Of a stretch of 45,334 bases of DNA, positions 8,258 through 16,056 are shown piece after piece. The stretch's first letter is position 1. Every line of letters starts with the position of its first letter. Both the position numbers and the translations under genes were made by a program. Source of the DNA: a virus; IMG/VR virus record IMGVR_UViG_3300020152_000034, positions 1-45,334 of that record, one strand, 5' to 3'. Below the pieces are notes generated by a model. That model was not told the DNA's origin. It did no database searches and saw only the letters and a list, made by a program, of their open reading frames with translations.

Positions 8258-9807
8258 GTCTTCTTCTCCGGGGTTGTTGATGCCTTCGGAGCGGTCCCCT
8301 CCGGCTCTGGACTGGCGGCTGCCAGTTTCTTCGCGGCGTCGGCGGCGGCTTGTGCCTTCCTTTCCGCCTCTGCCAGCAGTTCGGTGTCGTTGGCTGCGAT
8401 GTCGAAGCTCTCCGGGATCGCCTTGGCTTCCTTCATCGCGGTCAGCAGTTGCTTGCGCGAAACGTCGCCCGACTTCCGAAGTTCCTTCATGTTGCCGATC
8501 TTTTCGGACGCTTCGGCCGAGACGGCGAAGTCTGTGTCGATCTCGACACGCGCAACGAACTTGCCTTCCTCTTTTTCGAGCCACAGGCCCGTATAGAACA
8601 GCGCCATGTTGACGGCGCTGACGAAGTTGAAGGTGTGGACTTGCAGGGGCGCGGTGTTCTCCGCCTGATCCAGCACCCGCGACGTGGCAGTCTCGCGGTC
8701 GGGACGCTGTTTCAGCATCTCCGCGCCATACATCGCCATGTCTTCGGTCAGGCCGTCGAGATCGACCTGTCCGGCGTCGAGCGCCGCGCCCGTGTGTTCG
8801 ACATAGTAGAACTCGGACGCCGAGTCCTTCGACGCGAGGAAGTTGTATGGTCCCAGCGTGACCACCGTGTCTTCCGACACGCCCTTACCAGCGAGGATCG
8901 GGAAACGCGCGACCGTCAGGCAGTTCCGCTGATCCGACGCCGACTGCCAGTGCGTGACGTTCAGATACGCCAGATCAAGCAGTTCCATCTTGCCGGTGTT
9001 GAACTCGACGAGCGGAATGCGCGAAAACTCGACCTTCTTCCACGGCCCGGCGTCCCAGCGGTTGCCGTTCTTGACGTGGACGCGCTGCCTGATCTCGACT
9101 TCCTGTTCCTCGCCGAACTCGTCGCGCGAGACCACGTTCCGATCCCACTCCCGGATGCGGACCTTGATCTTTTCCTCGAACCCGTCGTAGACAGTCTCGT
9201 TGTCGTAATAGCGGACGTTCGTGAAGATGTCTTCGCCGTTGATCCGCTCCTTGCGGGGCGCGATTACTGCCTCCGCAGGCATGATGACCCAGTAGGGCCG
9301 CAGGTTCAGACGCTTTTCGTCGGCCAAGGACACGCCGCGCTCGCGAATGTGATCCGGCACTTCCGGGAAGTCCACGAGGCAGTAAGCAACCTGCTTCGCC
9401 ATTCCCTTCGTGAACCAGTCCTTCAAGACGACTGTGAACTCATCCCCGCACAGGTTGATGTCTTCGGCGAGCTTCGCGATCTCCGGGTCAGTGTCCTTCG
9501 ACATGACGGCGGGCTTCGAGAACGGCTTCCCGGTCCAGTGATCCAGCGTCAGCGCCGTGTAGTTGGTCAGGGTCGCCGTCGAGAGCCGATTGCGGTAGCG
9601 CAGATCGCCCTCGCCCTCGTGCTGCGGCAGCAGGGTCTTCCCGGCCGCCCGCATGGCTTCGGTGCCGCCGAGGACCGTGGAGATCAACGCCCAGCGCCCC
9701 GCCATCGCCGTGTAGGCGAGCGAGGGGGTGGAAGGGTCCGTCGCCTTCACGGATGACCGGGCTTGACGCCGGGCCTTGTCTACGACTGCTTTGGGTTGTC
9801 GGGCCAT
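8254..9807 (-). CDS. Portal protein (DUF4055 type)
   Basis: 517 residues. The N-terminal third (LPQHEGEGDLRYRNRLSTAT, NYTALTLDHWTGKPFSKP) matches the opening of DUF4055 portal-like proteins, in which a tyrosine/asparagine-rich start precedes a T-x-x-x-x-GxxFxKP-like block; the middle (DYPE/PEVPDHIRERGV, RLNLRPYWVIMPAEAVI, GRIPLVEFNTG-like) continues that pattern. The last 60 residues are Ala/Lys/Glu-rich. Portals form the dodecameric ring at the capsid vertex through which terminase pumps DNA. It lies directly after the large terminase gene, as expected. The start at 9807 has only a weak ribosome site; a TTGAAA/GTAGGC pair just upstream could give a nearly leaderless transcript, but I do not rely on it. 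Confidence 0.85.
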   Translation of the reverse strand: MARQPKAVVDKARRQARSSVKATDPSTPSLAYTAMAGRWALISTVLGGTEAMRAAGKTLLPQHEGEGDLRYRNRLSTATLTNYTALTLDHWTGKPFSKPAVMSKDTDPEIAKLAEDINLCGDEFTVVLKDWFTKGMAKQVAYCLVDFPEVPDHIRERGVSLADEKRLNLRPYWVIMPAEAVIAPRKERINGEDIFTNVRYYDNETVYDGFEEKIKVRIREWDRNVVSRDEFGEEQEVEIRQRVHVKNGNRWDAGPWKKVEFSRIPLVEFNTGKMELLDLAYLNVTHWQSASDQRNCLTVARFPILAGKGVSEDTVVTLGPYNFLASKDSASEFYYVEHTGAALDAGQVDLDGLTEDMAMYGAEMLKQRPDRETATSRVLDQAENTAPLQVHTFNFVSAVNMALFYTGLWLEKEEGKFVARVEIDTDFAVSAEASEKIGNMKELRKSGDVSRKQLLTAMKEAKAIPESFDIAANDTELLAEAERKAQAAADAAKKLAAASPEPEGTAPKASTTPEKKT

Positions 9808-9858
9808 CGGCGGAGCCTACGCGAGGGGTGAAGGGGTTTTCAAGCCGGGACGCGGCGA

Positions 9859-11391
9859 TCAGGCGTGATGCTGCCTGATGGTCCTGTCCCGACGCGACAG
9901 GATGTATCTGATCTCATCGACGATATGGTCTTCCGCGTCTTTGTGGAAGTCGTCGGGGTTCTCCGGGTCCGGCGTGATCTCGGACAGGATGCGAAGCGCC
10001 TGCGCGTTGTTGTCTTCGATAAAGAACAGCGCCGGAAGCTCTCTCGGCAGGACCATGCCGTCTACCTTCTTCGGCAAGGCATTCTCAAGGTAGCTGACGA
10101 GCGTCATCAAACCGCCCTTACGGCTGCCTCGCGTCACGTCCGCCTTGTCCATGTCCAGCTTGCGGACCTCGAACTGGTGGATCGGCGCGTTGTCGTCTGT
10201 CTGCGTGTTCCAGAGATCGACCCCGGCGACGCCGCCCTTGACGAGCGAGTGGATGCCCCACTTCATCTCAAGCATCTTGAAGCGTTCGGCCGCTGCGGCT
10301 GGCGACAGACGGACGCCCTTGTTCTGCCCGTTCGTCGGCACCCAGCCGTAGTCCTCGAACACGCGGATGATGTCGCCCCGGATGAACTGCATCTGGCGCG
10401 GGATGTCCACGACGATCCCGTTGACGACTTCGCGCTTGGGCGCAAGGTCCACAATCGTCGTCTCCGGGCACTCCGCGTAGACGCCGTAGCTGTAGGGCGC
10501 GTTGTAGCCCCAGTCGAGCGCCCGGAACAGCTTCCAGCCCTTCGGGATGACGAACTTGGGCAGCATGTGGACTTCGGGATAGAAGCAGTCGTCGAAGAAC
10601 CCGCCGCTCCGGCTGTTCCAGTCGCCTTCGACCCACGCCTTCCTGATCTCGGCGTTCATCGCGGACTGACGCACCCGCGACATATACTTCGGGTCCACCC
10701 GCACCAGATCAAGGTTGTCCTCGAACTTGAAGTGCAGCGACATCCGGTTCGGGACTTCGTAGCCTTCGTCGTCCTTGGCGTCTTCGATCAGCTTGTTCCG
10801 CATGGTCGGCAGTTGCCAGCGGTTCTTCACCCATCGCTTGCCGGGGCCGGACGGATTGGTCGTCGCGCGGATGAACTTCGGAATGCCCGGCGAGCTAGAG
10901 CGGTTACACGACATCATCGACCGATAGCAGGCGTCGGTCGGATAGTTCGTCAGTTCCTCCCAGCCGATGAAGGGAAACTCCTGACCGTGCCATGTGTTGT
11001 AGTCGTCAGGCGTCGCGAACTGCGAAAACTTCAACGTCTCCCCGCCGGGGAACTTCCACAGACGCTCCGTCTCGTTGAAGGTCGCGTCGGGCCAGATGCG
11101 CCAGAACACCTTCTTGGACTGGTTGATGATGTCTTCCAGCGCCTTGTAGGTGTTACGGAAGATGATCCCGCGCCATGCAGCGCCGTATCCCTTGTCCACA
11201 TGGACGGCGTAGGTCATCAGCAGCGTGATCGTCTTGCCGCCGCCCCGGTTGCCCTCAAGCAGAAGCTCCGGGTCCGTGCAGTTGATGGCAAGGCACTGGG
11301 CGACGCTGTTTGGACGCCACGCGGCGTTGTCGAACGCCTTCTTCGCAGCCTGATAGGCGGCGTATAGCTCTGGCGAGACGCGGATTTTCAC
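9859..11391 (-). CDS. terL: Terminase large subunit (packaging ATPase/nuclease)
   Basis: 510 residues, GTG start overlapping the small-terminase stop (GTGA). Walker A is EGNRGGGKT at residues 46-54, Walker B FIGWEEL at 141-147, and the coupling motif ATTNPSGPG at about 176-184. The nuclease half begins near FRALDWGYNAPYS (residues 289-301), with Asp293 the likely first metal ligand of the RNase H-like fold. This enzyme docks on the portal, drives DNA into the procapsid with ATP and cuts the concatemer. The order small terminase, large terminase, portal is canonical. Whether the phage uses cos or pac ends cannot be told from this window. Confidence 0.93.
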   Translation of the reverse strand: MKIRVSPELYAAYQAAKKAFDNAAWRPNSVAQCLAINCTDPELLLEGNRGGGKTITLLMTYAVHVDKGYGAAWRGIIFRNTYKALEDIINQSKKVFWRIWPDATFNETERLWKFPGGETLKFSQFATPDDYNTWHGQEFPFIGWEELTNYPTDACYRSMMSCNRSSSPGIPKFIRATTNPSGPGKRWVKNRWQLPTMRNKLIEDAKDDEGYEVPNRMSLHFKFEDNLDLVRVDPKYMSRVRQSAMNAEIRKAWVEGDWNSRSGGFFDDCFYPEVHMLPKFVIPKGWKLFRALDWGYNAPYSYGVYAECPETTIVDLAPKREVVNGIVVDIPRQMQFIRGDIIRVFEDYGWVPTNGQNKGVRLSPAAAAERFKMLEMKWGIHSLVKGGVAGVDLWNTQTDDNAPIHQFEVRKLDMDKADVTRGSRKGGLMTLVSYLENALPKKVDGMVLPRELPALFFIEDNNAQALRILSEITPDPENPDDFHKDAEDHIVDEIRYILSRRDRTIRQHHA

Positions 11392-12032
11392 AGGATGTCG
11401 AACTCTTTGGCCGACTCCGGGACCGTCCCGCCTGTGAACTCGGCATCCTCATTGGCTGCCTCGCCTACCACCGTGAACTCGGCGTCGATCACTTCCGGCT
11501 TGTCGCCTGCTTCCATCTCCCGGTCCACGATCAGTTCGACCGCTTCGCCTCTGGCATCGGCCAAGAGAAGCTGCATCATCTCCGGGGAGAACGCAGGGAG
11601 CGCGATCACGCCCTTGTGCGTGGTGGTCACTTCGAGCTTGGCCCCGAACTTGTCGCGGCGGTTGGCTTCGAGATAGGTCTTGAGAAGGCTATCGCTGTAT
11701 TTGGTCTCGACCATCGGCTTACGGACGCCATCGACGACGGTGTAGACGACCCGGCCGTTCGCGACGACGACCGATTCGACGCCGTGGATCGCCCGGCGCT
11801 TAAGCTCGTCTTCGCCCAGCACCGACAGGTGCTTTTCGGCGAGCGCCATCATGTTCGAGAACTCCGGGTCTTCGTCCACGGCGGTCATGATGCGCCGCAG
11901 ATCGTAGCCGGTCTTCTCGACGACCTTCTGCATCGAGAAATACCGATACAGGGCGTCGATGATCTCCGCCTTCTCGGCAGGGCCGAGCGGTTCGACGCGG
12001 GTATAGTCGTCGTGGAGGGCGAGAGCGGACAT
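11388..12032 (-). CDS. terS: Terminase small subunit (DNA-recognition), with EFDIL tail
   Basis: 214 residues, directly upstream of and overlapping the large subunit. Residues about 16-50 (GPAEKAEIIDALYRYFSMQKVVEKTGYDLRRIMTAV) form a helix-turn-helix like segment, followed by helices (LKRRAIHGV, SDSLLKTYLEANRRDKFG) typical of phage terminase small subunits whose DNA-binding domain precedes an oligomerisation region. The chain ends in an acidic stretch closing with EFDIL, the same terminal peptide found on several unrelated proteins in the rightward half. Subunit identity rests on position and helical layout; the tail is directly visible. The start has a poor ribosome site but begins just below a promoter-like region. 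Confidence 0.8.
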   Translation of the reverse strand: MSALALHDDYTRVEPLGPAEKAEIIDALYRYFSMQKVVEKTGYDLRRIMTAVDEDPEFSNMMALAEKHLSVLGEDELKRRAIHGVESVVVANGRVVYTVVDGVRKPMVETKYSDSLLKTYLEANRRDKFGAKLEVTTTHKGVIALPAFSPEMMQLLLADARGEAVELIVDREMEAGDKPEVIDAEFTVVGEAANEDAEFTGGTVPESAKEFDIL

Positions 12033-12090
12033 GCGCCGAAAATGCTGGACGGCCGGTGCGGCGTCAAGGCTGCTTGGGCCGGGGCCGCTG

Positions 12091-12122
12091 TCTATTTTAT
12101 TCAGATTGGCTCATTTTGCACT
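12091..12122 (-). promoter_or_regulatory. Promoter-like repeat copy B (facing terS)
   Basis: On the minus strand it reads AGTGCAAAATGAGCCAATC followed by TGAATAAAATAGA. A TAAAAT hexamer lies 17 bases below GTGCAA. It closely matches the element at 12213-12244, and starts about 60 bases upstream of terS. The AGTGCAAAA box is not a sigma-70 -35, so an activator or a phage-specific polymerase specificity is possible. Confidence 0.55.
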
Positions 12123-12212
12123 TTTGATGCGGATATTTCTGAAAAATCTGCGCCATATTCGGGTCTATTCGGGCGATTTGGGGCATTCTGCGATTAAAGA
12201 TAGCGATTACAT

Positions 12213-12244
12213 GCAGTTTATTCAGGACTGCCTCGTTTTGCACT
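12213..12244 (-). promoter_or_regulatory. Promoter-like repeat copy A
   Basis: On the minus strand it reads AGTGCAAAACGAGGCAGTC then CTGAATAAACTGC: the same box and TGAATAAA block as copy B with one extra base between them and a few substitutions. A further AGTGCAAAACG begins at 12265, exactly 21 bp (two helical turns) upstream of this copy's box. Confidence 0.5.
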
Positions 12245-12359
12245 TTTGACATTCCGTTTTGCACTATTTTTGCGCCTGCGTAGACACATTCGCTGTCAGG
12301 CCCGACGAAGCCGCCCGCCAAGTATTCATTGGGGGATATGCTTTATTCATGGTCGCGTT

Positions 12360-12461
12360 TACTTCCTCTTTACTTGTGCATTACTGACGATGACAAGATG
12401 AGCGCAAGTAAACCGCTGAACTAATGCCTGCGATTACTTGCGCTCTACTTAGTCTCTACTT
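12360..12461. repeat. Helically phased TACTT motifs
   Basis: TACTT starts at 12360 and 12371, with TACTG at 12382; then TACTT again at 12435, 12446 and 12457. Within each cluster the spacing is exactly 11 bp, placing the motifs on one face of the helix. An inverted copy (AAGTA at 12406-12410) lies between clusters. This looks like cooperative operator sites. Confidence 0.7.
12400..12445. repeat. 12-bp inverted repeat GAGCGCAAGTAA / TTACTTGCGCTC
   Basis: Perfect arms at 12400-12411 and 12434-12445 with a 22-base spacer. It lies just below the stop codon of the leftward operon, but no U-tract follows on either strand and the loop is long, so an operator is as likely as a terminator. It shares the TACTT core of the phased motifs. 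Confidence 0.75.
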
Positions 12462-12463
12462 CC

Positions 12464-12661
12464 TCACATCTTCATGTGTGCGAAGGGCCACGTTAGCAGC
12501 GCCACGGCGACGCCTAGCAGGCCCCCGCGCCCTCCCGCTCCAATGCGGACGACGCGGACGGCTTGCCGGGCCTCCGCCAGCGTCGCCGCCATGGCGGCCC
12601 GCTCCCGTTGCCGGAACGCCTCTAGCGTGGCGTCCCGGCGTTGCTCTTGTTCGGCGTTCAA
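12464..12661 (-). CDS. Small hypothetical membrane-anchored protein
   Basis: 65 residues. It starts with TTG in a four-base overlap (TTGA) with the stop of the preceding gene, so it is translationally coupled. Residues 1-38 are charged and helical (EQEQRRDATLEAFRQRERAAMAATLAEAR); residues about 44-60 are hydrophobic (GRGGLLGVAVALLTWPF) and could cross the membrane. It is the last gene of the seven-gene leftward operon before the control region. No family is recognised. Confidence 0.55.
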   Translation of the reverse strand: MNAEQEQRRDATLEAFRQRERAAMAATLAEARQAVRVVRIGAGGRGGLLGVAVALLTWPFAHMKM

Positions 12662-14097
12662 GCGTTCACCTGAACGGCTTCGTCAGACGGCGCGAGCGTC
12701 AGGACGCCTTCACGTTCCGCAAGCTCGCGCATGACGGACCATTTGAACGTGTGACATCCGGCCCGCATGTCGCCTTCCGGCGTGATGCTATCCACGCGGA
12801 AAGGCCCGACGCGGACGACGCGCCCGTTAGTGTGGAACGCTTCGCCGCGCGCCACACACAAGGCGATGAACCGGAACGCTTTGACGGCGTGATCCCAAGG
12901 CACGTCTGCGCCGTGCGACGTTTCCAGCCGCTCGCCGTCCGGTGAACGGCGAACAAGCGCCGTTCCGTCCGGCCCGTCTAGGCGCGTGTGTCGCGGCCCG
13001 CCTGCGAGCCATTCCGCCCGCTGTTGCGCCTGCTTCGCCATGCGTTCGGCGCTATCCAGCCTCCGCCCTTCGGCGTCCGCTGCTTCAAGCTCCGCCCGTT
13101 CTGGCGACCCTTCCGCATAGGCCCCCGCGTTGACGCCGTTAGAGCGCCAGACGGCGAGCCGGGCCGCGTCGTCAGTGGCGGCGCTGTAGCGCGCTTTCCA
13201 GTTGGCGAAGCGTTCGGCGTGATAGGCGGCAATCATTCCGGCCGCGTCGTCGTCATACGCCTTGAGGATCGCCAGAACGGCCGCCCTGTGGCCCTTGAGG
13301 CGGCCAAGGCGCGCGGCCGACAGCTTCTCCGCCTTGCCCGCCTTAATCAGCCGGAAAAGCACCTTTGACGCCTCCCGGTAGCGTTCGGCCGTGCTGGCGT
13401 CCTGATAGCTCCCGTCAAAGGGCCGAATGTAGAACCGCGACGCCAGCCACGAATCCCGCTCGTTCGCCGTCATGTCCGCGACGGCGACGGCTTCCGCCTT
13501 CGCCCGCTTCCGTTCGGCCGCCGCTTCCGCCTTGGCGTTGCGGGCCGCCTTCGCGGTTCCGCGTTTGATCGCAGCGGCGGCGCGAGCGGCCGGAATGCCG
13601 CAGAACCGCAGCAGGCGCGCGGCCTGTGTCTCGCCCGTCCCGACATACGCGCCGCGCATCCACGGCTGCTGTTCTTCGGCGTCCGCATATCGCGGGTCCG
13701 GCGCGTCGCGGTCGTAAACCTGAACTTCGCCGATAAGCGCCGCCGCGTGTGTCTCGATATGCGCGATGATGGCGGCGACGTGATGCGGACTGTTCTTCGC
13801 GCCGTTGTTCGCGACGTATGAAAGGTCGCGGGCGATGTCCTGCAACTTCGGAACGCTGACAGTCTCAAAGTGACTGACGGCGGAGCGCGCGTCGCTTTGC
13901 ATCCCGGAAGTCGAGATTGAATAGCTGTCGCTATTCAGGACGGCTTGTTCATTGTTCAGCCGGACGCCCACGGCGAAGTGCGAGCCGTAGGAATAGAGAA
14001 TGCGGCCGTCAAAGTAGAAGTTGCCGTTGTTGCTCTTGCCGTGCGGTTTCGTTCCGGCGGCCCAAGTATGAGCAACCATGCTGTTTGAAAGTGCCAT
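12658..14097 (-). CDS. Conserved phage protein with SYGSHF N-terminal domain
   Basis: 479 residues, ATG with GGAGAA upstream. The N-terminal domain (VAHTWAAG, NGNFYFDG, ILYSYGSHFAVG) matches an uncharacterised phage family I know from many genomes, defined by a VAHxWA start, a FFF/FYF strand and a YSYGxHF block. Residues about 175-215 are an Ala/Arg/Lys/Glu helical linker, followed by a second region rich in helices and Trp/Arg. The C-terminal 90 residues (WDHAVKAFRFIALCVARGEAF, FRVDSITPEGDMRAGCHTFKW) form another conserved phage-type block. Function is unknown. It is by far the largest gene of this operon, which elsewhere has proteins under 150 residues. Confidence 0.8.
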   Translation of the reverse strand: MALSNSMVAHTWAAGTKPHGKSNNGNFYFDGRILYSYGSHFAVGVRLNNEQAVLNSDSYSISTSGMQSDARSAVSHFETVSVPKLQDIARDLSYVANNGAKNSPHHVAAIIAHIETHAAALIGEVQVYDRDAPDPRYADAEEQQPWMRGAYVGTGETQAARLLRFCGIPAARAAAAIKRGTAKAARNAKAEAAAERKRAKAEAVAVADMTANERDSWLASRFYIRPFDGSYQDASTAERYREASKVLFRLIKAGKAEKLSAARLGRLKGHRAAVLAILKAYDDDAAGMIAAYHAERFANWKARYSAATDDAARLAVWRSNGVNAGAYAEGSPERAELEAADAEGRRLDSAERMAKQAQQRAEWLAGGPRHTRLDGPDGTALVRRSPDGERLETSHGADVPWDHAVKAFRFIALCVARGEAFHTNGRVVRVGPFRVDSITPEGDMRAGCHTFKWSVMRELAEREGVLTLAPSDEAVQVNA

Positions 14098-14148
14098 GTG
14101 ATTAGTTCTCCGTGTCCTGTCTCGGACGGGGTTTAAGTTGTGGTCTGC

Positions 14149-14586
14149 TTAGTGCGGATGACGCTTGCCGCGCCGAAGTCTGGCGTAGTCGCCAGCAGTC
14201 ACGAAAGCCGTTCCGCTGTAGACGTAACCCGCGATGATGACGCGGACGGAACGGCGGCCGTCGCCGAAGTTTGAGCGGTATTCGTCGCCCCAGTTTCCGA
14301 AGCCTAGCGGGTCGCCAGTCCAGACGGCCGCTTTGATCCGCCCGTCACCAAGCGGCGAGACGTAGCAGAACAGGCTTTCCGGCGGGTCGCGCCAGACTTC
14401 GTATTGCTCAAGGCGGCCCCGTTCTTCGTTCGTGACAGTAACCGGGGCGCGCTTTTGTTCGTCCGGCGTAATCACGGTCCAGCCGTTCGGCTTCCTGAAC
14501 TGTTCGGCCCATTCGGCGTATTGATCGACACGGGCGCGAATGTCTCGCGCTTCGTCGCCGCTTATCAGTGTGTCCCGGATGCTCAT
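14149..14586 (-). CDS. Hypothetical phage protein
   Basis: 145 residues; the ATG at 14586 overlaps the upstream stop by four bases, which I prefer over a longer start. Mixed alpha/beta: an opening helix (DEARDIRARVDQYAEWAEQF), then strands with many aromatic residues (SLFCYVSPLG, AAVWTGDPLGFGNWGDEYRSNF, SVRVIIAGYVYSG). It ends in a basic RLRRGKRHPH. Not recognised. It precedes the 479-residue gene by 51 bases that carry the CCGAGACAGGA leader element. Confidence 0.65.
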   Translation of the reverse strand: MSIRDTLISGDEARDIRARVDQYAEWAEQFRKPNGWTVITPDEQKRAPVTVTNEERGRLEQYEVWRDPPESLFCYVSPLGDGRIKAAVWTGDPLGFGNWGDEYRSNFGDGRRSVRVIIAGYVYSGTAFVTAGDYARLRRGKRHPH

Positions 14587-14858
14587 TTGCAGAGGCTCCC
14601 TTGCATGTGTTGCCCGATATGCCCGACGCAACGCCACGTTTTGCAGCGTTGGCATTGAACAACGGCGCGGCGCGAGATGAACGGCTGCTTAGGCAGAACC
14701 TTGACGAGATGACCTTGGACCAGCGTCACCGGAACGCCCGCGTCAGGCCAATGCTTTTTCGGGTCGCAGCCGAGAGCCTGCTTAAGCTCGCCGTTGTCCA
14801 TCGGATAGCCGTTCGGGCCTTTCAGCACGGCGACGTTTCGCAGACGGCGGCCCCTCAT
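14583..14858 (-). CDS. Small zinc-binding protein
   Basis: 91 residues, coupled at both ends by four-base overlaps. The C-terminal part has C-x2-C (QCQRCKTW), then C, H, H and a final C (CVGHIGQHMQGSLC), a plausible zinc site. The N-terminal half (GPNGYPMDNGELKQALGCDP, VTLVQGHLVKVLP) suggests a small beta fold. No family or function is recognised; small Cys/His proteins of this kind are common in phage accessory operons and often bind nucleic acid or protein. Confidence 0.6.
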   Translation of the reverse strand: MRGRRLRNVAVLKGPNGYPMDNGELKQALGCDPKKHWPDAGVPVTLVQGHLVKVLPKQPFISRRAVVQCQRCKTWRCVGHIGQHMQGSLCK

Positions 14859-15043
14859 TGGAACCGCCTGCCGGTTGCGATGAACTGGGCCAGTTCCTCC
14901 GCCGTCGTGAACTCACGGCCGCGCATGGTCGCTTCGCGAAGGGCGCGCTTGAGCTTGTAATGATCCGCCGTTGAAAGGCGGCCCTCGCTCAAGTGGTCGT
15001 GGTCCAGAGCGTCGCGGAGCTTGGAATGGAATGACTTAGCCAT
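14855..15043 (-). CDS. Small hypothetical protein
   Basis: 62 residues, ATG at 15043 chosen because a longer reading is arginine-rich and overlaps the gene upstream. Mostly helical and basic (FHSKLRDALDHDHLSEGRLSTADHYKLKRALREA, TTAEELAQFIATGRRF). It overlaps the zinc-protein start by four bases. Not recognised; a small nucleic-acid or protein binder would fit the charge pattern, but that is speculation. Confidence 0.6.
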   Translation of the reverse strand: MAKSFHSKLRDALDHDHLSEGRLSTADHYKLKRALREATMRGREFTTAEELAQFIATGRRFQ

Positions 15044-15048
15044 GGTCG

Positions 15049-15330
15049 TTAGTCCCTCGCGTTGTCGAGATTGTAGAAGGCGTTCGCGGCCTTCGCGCGT
15101 TCGAGTTGTTCGGCCGCCGCGACTTCTTCGGCGGAGAGCGGCGTAAGCCACACGTCGTCAAAGTCGGCCACGGGGTCGCAGTAGTCCGGGTCATCGGATG
15201 CGGCGAGAAGTTCGGCCGTTTTCTCGGCGGCCCATTCGGACGCCGTGTTGCGGCTGGCGAACGCTTCCCGCGCCAACTGCTTTCCGAAGTCGGCGCGGTC
15301 ATTGATCGTCACTAGAACGATGCGTTGCAT
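15049..15330 (-). CDS. Small hypothetical protein
   Basis: 93 residues, ATG preceded by AAGGGGGG. Begins with a hydrophobic strand (MQRIVLVTIND) and continues with acidic helices (KQLAREAFASRNTASEWAAEKTAELL, SAEEVAAAEQLERAKAANAF). The RADFGKQLAREAF opening could be an alpha/beta unit. No family recognised. Second gene of the leftward operon. Confidence 0.6.
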   Translation of the reverse strand: MQRIVLVTINDRADFGKQLAREAFASRNTASEWAAEKTAELLAASDDPDYCDPVADFDDVWLTPLSAEEVAAAEQLERAKAANAFYNLDNARD

Positions 15331-15343
15331 GTCGCGGCCCCCC

Positions 15344-15526
15344 TTACAGGACGAACGCGACGACGCCGAAGGCGGCGACGAAGGCGACGGCGGCGAGCGC
15401 GAAAGTGACGCGCCAGTCAGCGGCGGGAGCGGCGACGGCTTGGCGCGGATTGAACCGGGCGGCCGGAGCGAGCGGGGCGGGGCGGGCCGTCATAACGGCC
15501 GTGTCAGTCATAAGGCGATGTTGCAT
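15344..15526 (-). CDS. Small membrane protein, first gene of the leftward operon
   Basis: 60 residues; ATG at 15526 follows GACAGGA at a good distance. Residues 39-59 (WRVTFALAAVAFVAAFGVVAFVL) form a C-terminal membrane span, and the first 38 residues are Ala/Pro-rich and basic. An alternative ATG six codons in has no better site. Being the first product of the operon next to the origin-like region, it may be an early host-interaction protein; this is inference. Confidence 0.55.
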   Translation of the reverse strand: MQHRLMTDTAVMTARPAPLAPAARFNPRQAVAAPAADWRVTFALAAVAFVAAFGVVAFVL

Positions 15527-15682
15527 TGTCGTTTCCTGTCTCGGAATGCCGCGTGATTGCGGCGGGTTTCGTTTGTCAGTGTGTCAGTTCCCGCGAAGGG
15601 ATGCACAAAGGCCCGGCCCTCAAGAGAGGGTCGCGGGGAGGGGATAAACGATGTCAAAGAACCGGCCGCCGCGTCATCCGAC

Positions 15683-15699
15683 GGGGCGAAGCCCCTTTT
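15683..15699 (+). terminator. Short GC hairpin with T-run (rightward terminator or leftward 5' hairpin)
   Basis: GGGGC-GAA-GCCCC followed by TTTT on the plus strand. On the opposite strand the same hairpin would sit at the start of the leftward transcript, because the promoter -10 overlaps the T-run. A 16-codon frame (15651-15701) with a GGGGAGGGG site ends inside it. Its real role is unresolved. Confidence 0.45.
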
Positions 15700-15722
15700 A
15701 ATGCGTCCTGCGTGTCTGTCAA
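15695..15722 (-). promoter_or_regulatory. Leftward promoter for the operon starting at 15526
   Basis: On the minus strand TTGACA, 16 bases, TAAAAG, the same hexamers as the rightward promoter at 42770-42798. Transcription would start near 15688 and leave a leader of about 160 bases containing a GGGGC/GCCCC hairpin and a GGCCCTC/GAGGGTC hairpin. Confidence 0.6.
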
Positions 15723-15808
15723 ATCAGGCAAGTTTTGTGCTGATACCGGCGCAAAGCGGGGCGAATAATCACTGGCGGCGACCTGATACGGGCGAAAACA
15801 TGCCGCAA

Positions 15809-15869
15809 TGATGCGGACGGCGTGATCTGGGCTGCTTTGTCCGGCCCGGTTTTGATGCGGACGGCGTGA
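15809..15869. repeat. 17-bp direct repeat TGATGCGGACGGCGTGA
   Basis: Two exact copies at 15809-15825 and 15853-15869, 44 bp apart, upstream of the leftward promoter. Candidate binding sites for a regulator of the divergent promoters or part of the origin. Confidence 0.75.
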
Positions 15870-16020
15870 AAAAGACGCTGAAAACCTGTCCCATAATGAG
15901 AACCGCCGTAAAGGCCGTTTTTAAGCCCGTGGAGCGGTTTTAGGCCCTGTCCGGTGTCATGGGTCGAAAAAGTTATAGTTCGCAAACGTGCCGGTTTTGT
16001 TCTTCCTGCGTTCTGCGGAC

Positions 16021-16056
16021 TGGTTAATGTTCCGGTCATATATGGAACATTAACCA
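16021..16056. repeat. 13-bp inverted repeat at the left edge of the iteron array
   Basis: TGGTTAATGTTCC and GGAACATTAACCA are perfect arms around the ten-base spacer GGTCATATAT. Each arm contains a TTAACC-type core like the iterons that follow, so the same protein may bind it as a dimer. Confidence 0.8.

Larger units (their letters stand above)
12033..12463 (-). promoter_or_regulatory. AT-rich control region upstream of the packaging/structural operon
   Basis: 431 bases without a convincing gene, clearly more AT-rich than the flanks. It holds two copies of a promoter-like element facing the terminase genes, a third CGTTTTGCACT, TACTT motifs phased at 11 bp, and a 12-bp inverted repeat. Because genes on both sides are transcribed leftward, it probably ends the upstream operon and starts late transcription. 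Confidence 0.6.

Noticed and set aside
8350-11367. Long plus-strand frames (about 470-500 codons) opposite portal and large terminase
   Set aside because: They mirror genes with clear motifs, have Arg/Val/His-biased products and no ribosome sites; high GC3 produces such open antisense frames.
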